Part shown: piece after piece, positions 45,959 to 54,932 of the stretch
Numbering within the stretch: the stretch's first letter is position 1
Layout of the letters: every line of letters starts with the position of its first letter
Source of the DNA: Priestia aryabhattai B8W22
GTDB lineage: Bacteria; Bacillota; Bacilli; Bacillales; Bacillaceae_H
Assembly: GCF_000956595.1 (NCBI RefSeq)
Contig: NZ_JYOO01000004.1
Span: 124,001 to 188,000, forward strand
Length of the DNA stretch: 64,000 nt
Direction of reading: 5' to 3'
Program-made: the position numbers and the translations under genes
The notes under the pieces: model-generated
Database searches by the model: none
Seen by the model: only the letters and a program-made list of their open reading frames with translations
Told to the model about the DNA's origin: nothing

Positions 45959-46069
45959 CGCGCTCTCTCCTTTTACGCACTTTTCTCTTATATCTTCGGC
46001 TAACGCACTTATTTTTTTAACAAAATATCCCTATTTATTTTCCAACTCTTTACTTACATGATGCATATG

Positions 46070-46513
46070 CTCCACGTTAAAAAGCGCATACTTGATTTTC
46101 TTTATGTATTATATTTTGCGAACGGAGCCGCGCGAGTGCTGCGTGATCTCGGCGCAATGCTTCTCACCCTCGTCTAGCCCCATACGCCACTTTTCATGCT
46201 GCCTTTAATCACTGGCGGCTTCTTTAAAATTGGTCTGTTTTTCTACGCCACTGTGCTGGGCCTTTCTCACGTGTTTAAAATTAAACACCCGTCACCGCTT
46301 GTATTTCCAATCGGCTTGGTCATTTTGTTTTATTCATTGTCTCTTGCTCAAAACTATTTCGAACATATATATGAAAGGCTGAACATCATTCCGTTCACTT
46401 TACATCTTCCGTTTCAAATTGTCATTCCTGCTCTTTTACTCGTGATCGCATTTTTAAGAAATCGAAAAAAAGTACAGTCCGTTACTGTGAAAAATACCGC
46501 AGAAAATTCGTAG
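46070..46513 (+). pseudogene. Remnant of a GerAB/GerKB-type spore germination permease
   Basis: In one frame the plus strand reads ILDFLYVLYFANGAARVLRDLGAM, LLTLV, a TAG stop (46175-46177), then PHTPLFMLPLITGGFFKIG and a complete GerAB-type C-terminus (HVFKIKHPSPLVFPIGLVIL, LHLPFQIVIP). GerAB permeases are about 365 residues; the N-terminus and a middle block of roughly 100 residues, between PHTPLF and PLITGGFFK, are missing. So this is a decayed gene with an internal deletion and an in-frame stop. An ATG at 46196 could start a 105-residue piece but it has no ribosome site. No gerA or gerC partner remains. Confidence 0.75.
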
Positions 46514-46587
46514 TATGTCCATTTCTCTATTGGATTTAATCTCCTAAAATTATACAATATAGTCAAGAAGCCAAAAGGAGAACCAAT

Positions 46588-47055
46588 ATGATTGGATTAA
46601 TTCTTTCTATTTTATTATTTAACGTTCTTGCTTTTAAAACAAACAAGCGCTTCACAGCAAATCAAATTGTACACATTTGGATGTTCACCATTGCTGCTCA
46701 GCACATCTTTGACGTCTTTATTAATTTCAAATTTCACGGCTACTGGTATTTTACACAAGAAACAGACTGGCAAGGTATTTTTGCCTATACTGTTCTCATT
46801 CCGCCTGTGAACATGCTTTTTCTTACCTACTATCCTTTTGCCGGGAAACTCACAAAAAAAGCCGCCTACATTTTACTTTGGTCGGTTGCTGTTTTACTTT
46901 ATGAAGTAGTGGCCCTTCTCCCTGCTCCATGGGGTTATTTTCACTACGGATGGTGGACGTGGTGGTATTCGCTTCTGCTAAATCCGCTGTTGTTTTGGAT
47001 GGTGGTGCAGTATTACCGGTGGGTGTGTAAAATTGAAAAAAGAGCGATCACTTAA
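46588..47055 (+). CDS. CBO0543-family membrane protein
   Basis: A 155-residue, four- to five-helix membrane protein with clusters of Trp and Tyr (FHGYWYFTQETDWQG, GYFHYGWWTWWYSLLLNP), as in the CBO0543 family common in spore formers. Function unknown. AAAAGGAG precedes the ATG. Confidence 0.7.
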   Translation: MIGLILSILLFNVLAFKTNKRFTANQIVHIWMFTIAAQHIFDVFINFKFHGYWYFTQETDWQGIFAYTVLIPPVNMLFLTYYPFAGKLTKKAAYILLWSVAVLLYEVVALLPAPWGYFHYGWWTWWYSLLLNPLLFWMVVQYYRWVCKIEKRAIT

Positions 47056-47059
47056 AAAT

Positions 47060-47138
47060 AGAATAGCCTTTGGACAAGCACATCATCATTTTCAGCACGC
47101 GCAATAAAACGAATATCTGCTTCTCCGCTGGCTATTCT
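47060..47138. terminator. Terminator with long loop
   Basis: AGAATAGCC (47060-47068) pairs with GGCTATTCT (47130-47138), followed by TTTTTT; between convergent genes. Confidence 0.5.
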
Positions 47139-47142
47139 TTTT

Positions 47143-48468
47143 TTATTTAAAAGCGTCTTTGGACAAGGAAACTTGCTTTTCTTTTTCTTTTCCAACTAAC
47201 GACACAAGGAAACCTGCTATTCCAGCTATACATAGAGTCACCAATAAACCGGTAGTACCTACTAACAAGCTCACCGCAGCTGACGCTAACATTCCTCCAA
47301 TATAACGAAAAGTGGAATAAATGCCCGATGCACTGCCTGATTGCTCCTTTTTGACAGACTGAATATTCATAGCCTGCATAGATGAAACACCGATTCCTGC
47401 TCCCACTCCTCCTACTAATAAAGATACAATTGTATAAGAAATGGATGCATTCGCTAAGTGGAAATAAAGCATCGCCGCAAGCAGTGAAATAAGAAACGAT
47501 AATCGGATCGGATGTTCTTTCCCTACCTTTTCTGCTAACAATCCTCCTAGCCACGAAGAAATAGACATGGCTAACGAAAAAAAGAAAAGAAGCAAACCAA
47601 TTAACCGAATATCATACTGCTTCTCTAGCAAAAGCGGAACAAACAAAATGGTACTATACATCATAAAATTACTGCATAGAATAGAAAGATTTGAAGAAAA
47701 AAAAGGACGAACCTTAAAAAGCTTAAAATCAATCAGCGGCTCTTTGACTTTGCGTTCTTGCACAATAAAAAGAACGATAGACGCTATGCATATAAAAATA
47801 GTCCAAGCATTAAACAAATCACGGTGCGTCAGCATTAGCGTAAAGCTCGTCATGCTTACTCCAAGCAATAAAGCGCCCCCTATATCCAGCGTTTTTGCTT
47901 TTTGTTTTATGGTAGACGGCACGTATATAGATGAAAAAATTAACGACAGCACAGCAAAAGGAACGTTAAACCAAAAAATCGACGTCCACCCAAGATACTT
48001 AATTAAAAAAGCACCTAATACAGGCCCTACAGCTGCGCCTAGCCCCATTGATAATCCAAATAACCCAAGCGTTCTTCCAAGCTTTTCTTTTGGTAAACTG
48101 TGTCTCATAATGGCTGTTGCGTTAGGCGTGGCTAATGCACCTCCCAATGCTTGCAGCGTTCGAAAGACTGTGAGCGAAAGTAAGTTATATGAAAACACAC
48201 AGGCGGCAGATCCTATTAGAAAAATAATCATTCCAGCTACAAACATGTTCTTGTTTCCATATAAATCACCAAGTTTCCCCGCAATGGGCTGAGCAACTGC
48301 CATCACAATTAAATAGATCGTTACCACTACTGATACATGTACGATGGAAAGATGAAGTGCTTTGGCAATAGACGGCAAGCCTACCGCAATCATAGTGGAA
48401 TTAACGGGAATTAAAAAAGTTCCCGTTAAAATAGAAAAGATAATCAAAAACGGCTTACTGCTGTTCAA
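47143..48468 (-). CDS. MFS exporter (DHA2-like) linked to split PEP-synthase-like enzyme
   Basis: A 441-residue MFS protein, 12 to 14 helices, drug-exporter type: motif A GKLGDLYGNKNMF, motif C GLFGLSMGLGAAVGPVLGAF. The TTG start at 48468 overlaps the last 14 bases of the upstream PEP-utilising gene, so the two are translationally coupled. The link to an antibiotic-phosphotransferase-like enzyme suggests joint handling of one toxic or signalling compound: modification plus export. Confidence 0.82.
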   Translation of the reverse strand: MNSSKPFLIIFSILTGTFLIPVNSTMIAVGLPSIAKALHLSIVHVSVVVTIYLIVMAVAQPIAGKLGDLYGNKNMFVAGMIIFLIGSAACVFSYNLLSLTVFRTLQALGGALATPNATAIMRHSLPKEKLGRTLGLFGLSMGLGAAVGPVLGAFLIKYLGWTSIFWFNVPFAVLSLIFSSIYVPSTIKQKAKTLDIGGALLLGVSMTSFTLMLTHRDLFNAWTIFICIASIVLFIVQERKVKEPLIDFKLFKVRPFFSSNLSILCSNFMMYSTILFVPLLLEKQYDIRLIGLLLFFFSLAMSISSWLGGLLAEKVGKEHPIRLSFLISLLAAMLYFHLANASISYTIVSLLVGGVGAGIGVSSMQAMNIQSVKKEQSGSASGIYSTFRYIGGMLASAAVSLLVGTTGLLVTLCIAGIAGFLVSLVGKEKEKQVSLSKDAFK

Positions 48469-50089
48469 TCGTCACCACTCCGTTGGTTCCGTCTACGGTA
48501 ATAACATCTCCGTCTTTTAGTAGATCCACGGCTACTTTTGTGCCAAGAACCGCTGGGAGTTTATATTCACGAGCCACTGTTCCTGCATGAGATAAAATTC
48601 CTCCTGCATTGGTTACAATTGCGCCAGCAAGCGAAAATAACGTGGTCCAAGCGGGTGCTGTTGTTTCACATACAAGAATATCTCCTTGTTCAAGCTTAGA
48701 AAATTGACTTGGATCTGAAATGATTTTTACCACTCCCGTATAAACACCTCTTGAAGCGGCACTTCCTTTAAAGATTTTTTGCGTTTCATCTACTTCTGGA
48801 GGCCCCATTTTTCCGAATACCCGCTCCAATAAAGGATCTTCTCCTGTTTGAGGAGGCGTTCCATAAGCAGGAGGCGTTTTTTTATGACGATTTTCTTCAA
48901 ACTCCTGCTTTCTATTGTCGATAAGTTCATGAGATGCCACGGGTTTTTTTAATACTTCCAGCAATTCATCGTAATAAAAATGAAAAATATCTTCAGGCTG
49001 ATGAATCACTTGGTGGTCAGCTAAAAGAGTTCCGACATTTAGCAAAAACAGTCTCGCTGTAGCAGGCAGCATCGCATCGATATAAAAATGATGATCTTCA
49101 TCCAACCCCCATGCCTCCAAAGCCCATCCATAAAACAGCTTAAACTGTTCTTTTTCTTCGCACTCCGGCATTTTTGCGAGTACATCACGATAGCTTTCTT
49201 CTCTCTTTTTTACGACGTCTTCATAATTTTTCTTGAAGTCGTAATCTTTACGCACATAGCCAGCAATAATTGATAGCGCATGTAAAGGATTCTCTACCCA
49301 CGTCTCATCAATAAACTCGTGCGAATTTGCGGAACGATAGCCATACTCATTCAAAAAGCTTTGCAGATTCTTTAAAAATTCTCTGCCTTCAGCCGTGCCT
49401 AATAGATTTGCTTCTATTTCTTCTGACTTCTGCTCGGTAAAAGCTTGTTTTAACGGGCCGGAATGCTTTACCGTGTCAGTTAGTTCCCACAGTGCTTGAT
49501 CACTTTCAAGTGACTTGTTCATCACGCCTTCCAGCAAATCATATACATAAGCCGTATTCGTGTCTCCGGTCAAGTTTCCATATAGCTCTTCTAAAACCAT
49601 TCCTAAATCATTTCTCGGCATGACGATTTCAAAGTGAAGCTGCCAAGCTTTTTTATAAAAATCATGCAGCTCTTTTACTTTTTCTTCTGCTTCTTTTAAA
49701 GATAAAGAACGTTCTGCATTTCTTTTGACTTCCGTATAAAAAGGTAAAAATACCTCATCAACGTACTCGTATAATCTAGGTTTAAGTCGAGGTAACAGCG
49801 GCTTAACTGCTTCCTGATGCTCTTTTAAGCGATCGTTTACGTCACCGGGAAACGGGATATTTTGCTGGTACATTTTTCCATCGGCTAATTTCACTACAAA
49901 TTGATAGATGGGCAGTTTTAACGTTTCAAAACCATGCTTTGTTCCATAAGTCATTGCCGGAAGCTGAAAAGAGGCGTATAGAGGACTCAATGCATGCGCA
50001 ATATGTAAGTTGTCTTGTACCCAAAACCCCGTTTGTTTTTCTTCCTCACTTAAAAATAAGTCGTTTTGAAATGCAGATAACACGTTCAT
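48455..50089 (-). CDS. PEP-synthase/rifampin-phosphotransferase-like, substrate and His-swivel subunit
   Basis: A 544-residue protein equal to the C-terminal two thirds of PEP synthase/rifampin phosphotransferase-type enzymes. Residues about 1-430 are a mostly helical substrate domain. The C-terminal about 100 residues are the PEP-utiliser swivel domain, with the phosphohistidine in TNAGGILSHAGTVAREYKLP. The ATP-grasp half is a separate gene 22 bp upstream, which has its own stop; this gene has its own AAAGGGG site, so the split at a domain border looks stable. Expected to transfer phosphate from ATP via His to a small molecule. Confidence 0.83.
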   Translation of the reverse strand: MNVLSAFQNDLFLSEEEKQTGFWVQDNLHIAHALSPLYASFQLPAMTYGTKHGFETLKLPIYQFVVKLADGKMYQQNIPFPGDVNDRLKEHQEAVKPLLPRLKPRLYEYVDEVFLPFYTEVKRNAERSLSLKEAEEKVKELHDFYKKAWQLHFEIVMPRNDLGMVLEELYGNLTGDTNTAYVYDLLEGVMNKSLESDQALWELTDTVKHSGPLKQAFTEQKSEEIEANLLGTAEGREFLKNLQSFLNEYGYRSANSHEFIDETWVENPLHALSIIAGYVRKDYDFKKNYEDVVKKREESYRDVLAKMPECEEKEQFKLFYGWALEAWGLDEDHHFYIDAMLPATARLFLLNVGTLLADHQVIHQPEDIFHFYYDELLEVLKKPVASHELIDNRKQEFEENRHKKTPPAYGTPPQTGEDPLLERVFGKMGPPEVDETQKIFKGSAASRGVYTGVVKIISDPSQFSKLEQGDILVCETTAPAWTTLFSLAGAIVTNAGGILSHAGTVAREYKLPAVLGTKVAVDLLKDGDVITVDGTNGVVTIEQQ

Positions 50090-50111
50090 TTGATTTCCCC
50101 TTTCCTTTTCA

Positions 50112-51005
50112 TTATGCGGTAACTGGTCTTACTTGAAGCAAATAAATATGTTCATTTTTTATAGCAAATTCAACATCTACAGCATACTGACAATACTGCT
50201 CTACTTGATTCGTCAAATGAAGCAATTGTAATGCTGTTTCATCTGATATAGAAAATTCTTTTTTTTCTTTATCCGTTGTCACAGCTTTTGTTATTCCTGT
50301 AAAACCTGACACTAGCTTATACTCTTTTAATCCTAGTTCTTTCATTATATTCTTTGTCTGTTTATGAATAATAAATAAATCCGGCGTAACACCCCCTGAT
50401 ACGATTCCCTCTCCTAAGCCGTACGCCACGTTAATGACCACTTCATCTTCACTTTCTGTAATAGGGTTTACGCTAAAAATCACACCGGATACATCGGCTT
50501 CAACCATTCCTTGTACAAGGACACCCATCTGGGGATTAGAAAGCGAAATTTCTTTATCTTCGGCATACGCTTGAACCATGGATGAAAAATAAGAAGCCCA
50601 GCATCTTTTTATACTTGTCAAAAGTTCTTCTCTGTTTCTTACATTTAATATCGTTTCATACTGTCCGGCAAAAGACGCATTCTCCAAATCTTCAAGTGCG
50701 GAAGAAGACCTTACGGCTACGGCTTTTACACCAGCATCCTGAATATTGGCATACGAAGAAACAATTTCTTTTTGCAAAGCTAAAGGAAAGGTGCCGCTTT
50801 GAATCTTCTTTTCTATGACGCTGCTATCTTCTGCTTTTATTTCTATTTGGTTAAACGTTAAAAATGAAAGCAACGCGTGAGATGTTAAAACAAATCCTTT
50901 AGGGATATGAGAAACGTGCTGAATCATTTTTGAGAGATTGTAGGCTTTTGAACCTACTGTTTGAAGTTCTGCATAACATGCTTTTTCTAAAGAGACGATG
51001 TGCAA
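50112..51005 (-). CDS. PEP-synthase/rifampin-phosphotransferase-like, ATP-grasp subunit
   Basis: A 297-residue PPDK N-terminal-type ATP-binding domain standing alone: VGSKAYNLSKM, VAVRSSSALEDLENASFAGQ, EADVSGVIFSVNP, AYGLGEGIVSGGVTPDLF and the terminal YLLQVRPVTA. In single-chain rifampin phosphotransferases this domain occupies about residues 1-315. TTG start with AAAGGAGG 8 bases upstream. It is first of a three-gene operon with the swivel subunit and an MFS exporter. Confidence 0.85.
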   Translation of the reverse strand: MHIVSLEKACYAELQTVGSKAYNLSKMIQHVSHIPKGFVLTSHALLSFLTFNQIEIKAEDSSVIEKKIQSGTFPLALQKEIVSSYANIQDAGVKAVAVRSSSALEDLENASFAGQYETILNVRNREELLTSIKRCWASYFSSMVQAYAEDKEISLSNPQMGVLVQGMVEADVSGVIFSVNPITESEDEVVINVAYGLGEGIVSGGVTPDLFIIHKQTKNIMKELGLKEYKLVSGFTGITKAVTTDKEKKEFSISDETALQLLHLTNQVEQYCQYAVDVEFAIKNEHIYLLQVRPVTA

Positions 51006-51135
51006 TCACTTCACCTCCTTTCATTTATGTCAAAGACAATCAAATAAAACAGGATAATCCCATTTAAACCCATAATGTAGTTTTATAGAGTTAAGTCTAC
51101 CTTACCAAAAATTAACATAACTTTAAATATCTTTA

Positions 51136-51186
51136 CAAAAAAATCACAAACCATATTCACTAGAATATGTATTTGTGATTTTTTTT
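51136..51186 (-). terminator. Terminator of the symporter operon
   Basis: AAAAAAATCACAAA...TTTGTGATTTTTTTT, also with ATATTC/GAATAT inside; long stem ending in a T-run. Confidence 0.75.
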
Positions 51187-51225
51187 TATAACTAACACAT
51201 TTGAAATTCGTATCGTTTTGACAAA

Positions 51226-51471
51226 TTAAACTGTATCTCTATCCTTCTTCTCCCTCACAAACTCCACCACAGGCCCCACAATAATACAAATCCCTGCGAT
51301 AATCAGCCAGCCAAACGCAAGATACGTCCAGCCTTTAAAAAAGGAAAGCGTGTATTGATAGCCCGTTAAAAACATCACGCCTGGAAACAAGAGGACAAAT
51401 AAGAATGTAAGTCCCAGCGCCCAGCGCGTACATAGCTTTGCGTCTTTATTTAACTGTTGTTGTGGATCCAT
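51226..51471 (-). CDS. Small membrane subunit of sodium:solute symporter (YhjC-like)
   Basis: An 81-residue protein with two hydrophobic helices (FLFVLLFPGVMFLTGYQ and AFGWLIIAGICIIVGPVVEF). Small two-helix proteins of this kind accompany SSS symporters, like B. subtilis YhjC with YhjB. It overlaps the 3' end of the symporter gene by 26 bases, so translation is coupled. Confidence 0.72.
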   Translation of the reverse strand: MDPQQQLNKDAKLCTRWALGLTFLFVLLFPGVMFLTGYQYTLSFFKGWTYLAFGWLIIAGICIIVGPVVEFVREKKDRDTV

Positions 51472-53005
51472 ACGCCACTTCCTCCCTTAATGGTTCATCT
51501 CCGTGTTCATCAAAGCTTTTAAATTTATCTTTTAGTTCATCAAAGTCAAATTCTTTTTTAGCAAGTAAGCCGTGTCCAATCGATATGACCCCGCTGATGA
51601 TAAAAACGGTAGAATTTCCAATAAGCATTGGATACAGTCCGCCAAGGGCTTCTACGTTAATGTGACCGTTAATCAAGTAAGCAGATGTGTTCCATGCGAC
51701 AACGCCTCCGATCATTCCTAACAGCGCACCATAGAATGCACCTGTGTTCGTCGCTTTTTTCCACATCAGTCCAAGCGTAACGGGAATAACGGCTCCGCTG
51801 ACGAAAATACCCATGGCCATATACACAAACCCAAGGCTAATTCCTAAGTAAAACAGTAAAATGGACAACACGCCCATCGCCAGCCCGAAGCCAAGCGTCA
51901 CTTTTCGCGACGTGCTTAAGATTTTTTTACTGCTTGCTTTCGGGTTGATAGAACGCAGGTAAATGTCCGTTACGATAATATTGGTAATCGCGGTTAATTC
52001 AGCTGCTCCTGTCGACATTACTGCCATAAACAGCATCGTTAAAAACAAAATAGAACCTAGATTTCCCAGCACGTGTGACGCCATAACCGGTGCAATGGAA
52101 TCTGGTGAATCAACGGCAATTCCAAGACCAGCCGCGCTTACGCCAAGGAAAGTGGCAACCGCAAATGGAATCGAAAACCAGGCAATTCCGCCGTAAATAT
52201 ACGCTTTTGAAGCAGCGCTGTTTTTACTTGCAATAGCACGCTGCCAGTAAGCTTGATCCACAAAGACCGTACCAAAGTTCCCGATAATATTAATCATTCC
52301 AAACAAAAGCCCCGGCACCGATGCCATCGTAAGCATATGCTGTGACTGAGGCAGATTTTTCAACCCTTCGTACACGCTTGTTACGCCGAACTTATAATAG
52401 ACGGCAGCAGCAAAAATAAATAAAATAACGAAAATAAAAACGGTGTTAAAATAATCAGCAACAAATGAGGCTTTTAAACCGCCAATCATGGTGTAGATTG
52501 TAAACGTAAGAGGAATTAAAAAAGCGGCAACAAAAATATTCATTCCGGTAAGAGAGTTTAAAGCAATGGCTCCTCCTAAAATAACCATGGCGGTCACAAT
52601 AATATTTGTCATAAGCGCAAAACCAAGCATTAAACGATGATTTTTCACATCGAAGCGCTGTGCAATAAATTCTAAAAACGTATGAGCGTTCGGTGCTTTT
52701 TTCTTCAGGTTAATCGCCACAATGGCAAACAGCAAAATTTGAATGCTTGCTCCCGCTGCGTACCAATACGGTCCGCTAATTCCGTACTGATAGCCTGTGG
52801 AAGAAGACATCATTAACGTAGCGGCCCATGTCCATGCAGCAATAATGGATGCACTCGCCAGCCCAACGCCTACATTTCTTCCGGCTGTACTAAACTGCTC
52901 AGCCGTCATTTCCTTTCCTTGACGGCGCTGCATCATGATTGTGACGGCTGTAAAGCCTCCTCCAAAAATCAGTAAAATCAAATACCCGACGCTTGATGAA
53001 AGCAT
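51446..53005 (-). CDS. Sodium:solute symporter (SSS family, YhjB-like)
   Basis: A 519-residue membrane protein with about 13 helices of the sodium:solute symporter family (GRNVGVGLASASIIAAWTWA, GGLKASFVADYFNTV, SIPFAVATFLGVSAAGLG, STGAAELTAITNIIVTDIYL). Solute not known; SSS proteins carry sugars, proline, pantothenate, urea or carboxylates. The FadR-type regulator gene upstream and dyads at 53029-53075 suggest induction by an organic acid, which is inference. Confidence 0.87.
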   Translation of the reverse strand: MLSSSVGYLILLIFGGGFTAVTIMMQRRQGKEMTAEQFSTAGRNVGVGLASASIIAAWTWAATLMMSSSTGYQYGISGPYWYAAGASIQILLFAIVAINLKKKAPNAHTFLEFIAQRFDVKNHRLMLGFALMTNIIVTAMVILGGAIALNSLTGMNIFVAAFLIPLTFTIYTMIGGLKASFVADYFNTVFIFVILFIFAAAVYYKFGVTSVYEGLKNLPQSQHMLTMASVPGLLFGMINIIGNFGTVFVDQAYWQRAIASKNSAASKAYIYGGIAWFSIPFAVATFLGVSAAGLGIAVDSPDSIAPVMASHVLGNLGSILFLTMLFMAVMSTGAAELTAITNIIVTDIYLRSINPKASSKKILSTSRKVTLGFGLAMGVLSILLFYLGISLGFVYMAMGIFVSGAVIPVTLGLMWKKATNTGAFYGALLGMIGGVVAWNTSAYLINGHINVEALGGLYPMLIGNSTVFIISGVISIGHGLLAKKEFDFDELKDKFKSFDEHGDEPLREEVAYGSTTTVK

Positions 53006-53028
53006 CTTATCCCTCCTCTTCCTCTTAA

Positions 53029-53075
53029 TGTTACATTTACTAACATTAATATGTAAATAAAAGTAACATTTGTTA
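53029..53075. promoter_or_regulatory. Candidate operator pair upstream of the symporter
   Basis: TGTTACATTTACTAACA (53029-53045, TGTTA-N7-TAACA) and TAACATTTGTTA (53064-53075) are related dyads just upstream of the symporter start. Likely targets of the neighbouring GntR/FadR-type regulator. Confidence 0.45.
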
Positions 53076-53165
53076 ATAAAATACCACGTCGTAAAATTAT
53101 TAACAATACTGTATTTTCTGATTATTAAAGAGTATAATTAAATATTTTCTCCATTCACACACAAA

Positions 53166-53190
53166 AAAGCCGGCACATTCGCACCGGCTT
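53166..53190 (-). terminator. GC-rich hairpin upstream of the symporter
   Basis: AAGCCGG/CCGGCTT stem; second of two tandem terminator-like hairpins after the GntR-type gene. Confidence 0.5.
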
Positions 53191-53238
53191 AAGCGTAAAT
53201 TTTCGTTTTTAACACGTTTTATTTCCTTACATGAACGA

Positions 53239-53281
53239 AATAATAAAAAACGATAGCACAGGGCTATCGTTTTTTATTATT
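53239..53281 (-). terminator. Terminator of the GntR-type gene, overlapping its stop codon
   Basis: AATAATAAAAAACGATAGC pairs with GCTATCGTTTTTTATTATT around a 5-6-base loop; the outer arm includes the stop codon at 53277. Confidence 0.8.
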
Positions 53282-53972
53282 GAGATACCATTACTTTTTG
53301 GCGAACGTGCTCCAAGTGATCACGAACCGCTTCTGCTGCTTCTTCTGGGTCTCCATTTTTAATCGCTTCAAAAATACGCTCATGGTCGGCATCGGTTTGC
53401 TTGCGATTTTCTTTTTGGCTTTTATTTAACGAATAAGCAAGCGCTTTTCGATACAAATGGCCTAAATCTTCTACGGCATGAAGAAGGAATGAATTATGAG
53501 CTGCTTTCACGATATCATGGTGAAAACGATAGTCCGCTTCATGTCCAATTTCTTCACTGTTGTGAACCGTCTTTTTAAATGCTTCTAACGATTCTTTAAT
53601 TTCAATCAACTCTTCATCTGTACGGCGCAGCGCGGCTAAGCTTGCTGCCTGCGACTCAATGATAATACGCATTTCAATTAATTCAAGAACCTGATCTGCT
53701 TCAACCATTTCAAACGTCATTGGATCAAGCATGCCCACTAAGTTTACACGCTTTACGTAGCTTCCTCCGCCTTGTCGTGATTCAATCAAACCACTGGCAG
53801 AAAGAACGCTTAGCGCTTCACGAATTGGTGCGCGGCTCACTCCAAACATTTTTGACAGTTCATGTTCCGACGGTAAACGAGACTCTGGCGGGAACGTTTT
53901 CTCTTTAATCATCTTTTTTAATTGATCAAGCACTTGACTAGACACTTTTTTACGCTCAATAGGTACAAACAT
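53277..53972 (-). CDS. GntR/FadR-family transcriptional regulator
   Basis: A 231-residue regulator: GntR winged helix (SRLPSEHELSKMFGVSRAPI, REALSVLSASGLIESRQGGG) and a C-terminal FCD domain with metal-type histidines (DYRFHHDIVKAAHN, DHERIFEAI, VRDHLEHVR). FCD regulators respond to organic acids such as lactate, glycolate or gluconate. It lies upstream of, and on the same strand as, the symporter operon, with terminators between. A near-cre site lies in its own upstream region. Confidence 0.87.
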   Translation of the reverse strand: MFVPIERKKVSSQVLDQLKKMIKEKTFPPESRLPSEHELSKMFGVSRAPIREALSVLSASGLIESRQGGGSYVKRVNLVGMLDPMTFEMVEADQVLELIEMRIIIESQAASLAALRRTDEELIEIKESLEAFKKTVHNSEEIGHEADYRFHHDIVKAAHNSFLLHAVEDLGHLYRKALAYSLNKSQKENRKQTDADHERIFEAIKNGDPEEAAEAVRDHLEHVRQKVMVSQ

Positions 53973-54057
53973 ACTTCTATTCCTCCTCCAAGTAATTATC
54001 TCTCTCTCTTTTTTATAGTGTTCATCGGCTCCAGTATAACTGTGTGCATTCCGATTT

Positions 54058-54073
54058 ATGTAAACGCTTCAAT
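54058..54073. promoter_or_regulatory. Candidate cre site upstream of the GntR-type gene
   Basis: ATGTAAACGCTTCAAT matches WTGNAANCGNWWNCAW at all fixed positions but one. Confidence 0.45.
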
Positions 54074-54198
54074 CTTTGTATTACAAGTATACATTATTTC
54101 AATTCAAATGTGTTGATAAAATTTTACTATTATTGTTATTATACCATGAAAACAAGTTATAAATGAATAGCGATTCATGGTTTTTTGATATATTACCT

Positions 54199-54828
54199 TT
54201 ATCTTACATATAATCCGTATACAATCATAATCGCCGCATCCGCTAGCGCATGGCTGATGATGGACCCTTTGATGCCATATCGCTCTCTTATATACGCCCA
54301 CATCATACCTGCTGAAAAGACGCCTATTACCGAGATCACATTAAACGGAAATACGAAAACAGGGAGGATAATGAATACGTGATAAAGCGTATAAAAGCTT
54401 GATGTAACAATGATTGAAGCAAGTACAGAAACATGCTTTTTCACTTTATTTTGTATATACATCCGCCAATACATTTCTTCTAAAACAGGATTAATAAAAA
54501 TCAAAACGACGGCTAAAACGGTAACTTTCCACCCGCTAAATCCCCATATTTGCAAAACCGCTTGCATATCTTCTTCATGAAAGATTTTACCAGAAAAAAG
54601 CAGGCTGCTTCCAATTATCACAGCGGCACATAGAACTCCGCTCAGAGTTCCCACATACAGAGATTTTTTTGTAAGCGCTACCTTAAAGTTAATTTTATTA
54701 TTCGCATATAAAATCATAAACATCCAGCCGTAAAAGCAAACAAATGTTACCAACACATTTTGGATAAGCCACAAACCGAAAAAAACAAAGATTATAGGCA
54801 TGAACAGCAAAAACAAAAATTTTATCAT
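54199..54828 (-). CDS. CPBP-family intramembrane metalloprotease (CAAX-protease-like)
   Basis: A 209-residue protein with about six hydrophobic helices. The three CPBP motifs are present: EEMYWR (EExxxR), FYTLYH (FxxxH) and HALAD (HxxxD). Members cleave within membranes or protect against peptides; the target here is unknown. No bacteriocin gene lies next to it. Confidence 0.85.
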   Translation of the reverse strand: MIKFLFLLFMPIIFVFFGLWLIQNVLVTFVCFYGWMFMILYANNKINFKVALTKKSLYVGTLSGVLCAAVIIGSSLLFSGKIFHEEDMQAVLQIWGFSGWKVTVLAVVLIFINPVLEEMYWRMYIQNKVKKHVSVLASIIVTSSFYTLYHVFIILPVFVFPFNVISVIGVFSAGMMWAYIRERYGIKGSIISHALADAAIMIVYGLYVR

Positions 54829-54932
54829 GTTTATGGCGCACCTTCTTTAAAAGCGGCTTTTCTTTTACCAAGTAAACTTTTCGTATTCAAAAGGTTTACT
54901 ATCTTTTATCTTATAAAAGTCCCGTGTTATTT

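Noticed and set aside
40829-51005. Search for tRNA, rRNA, CRISPR or prophage signals
   Set aside because: No cloverleaf arms, no regular direct repeats with unique spacers and no phage structural or integrase genes were found here or elsewhere in the window.
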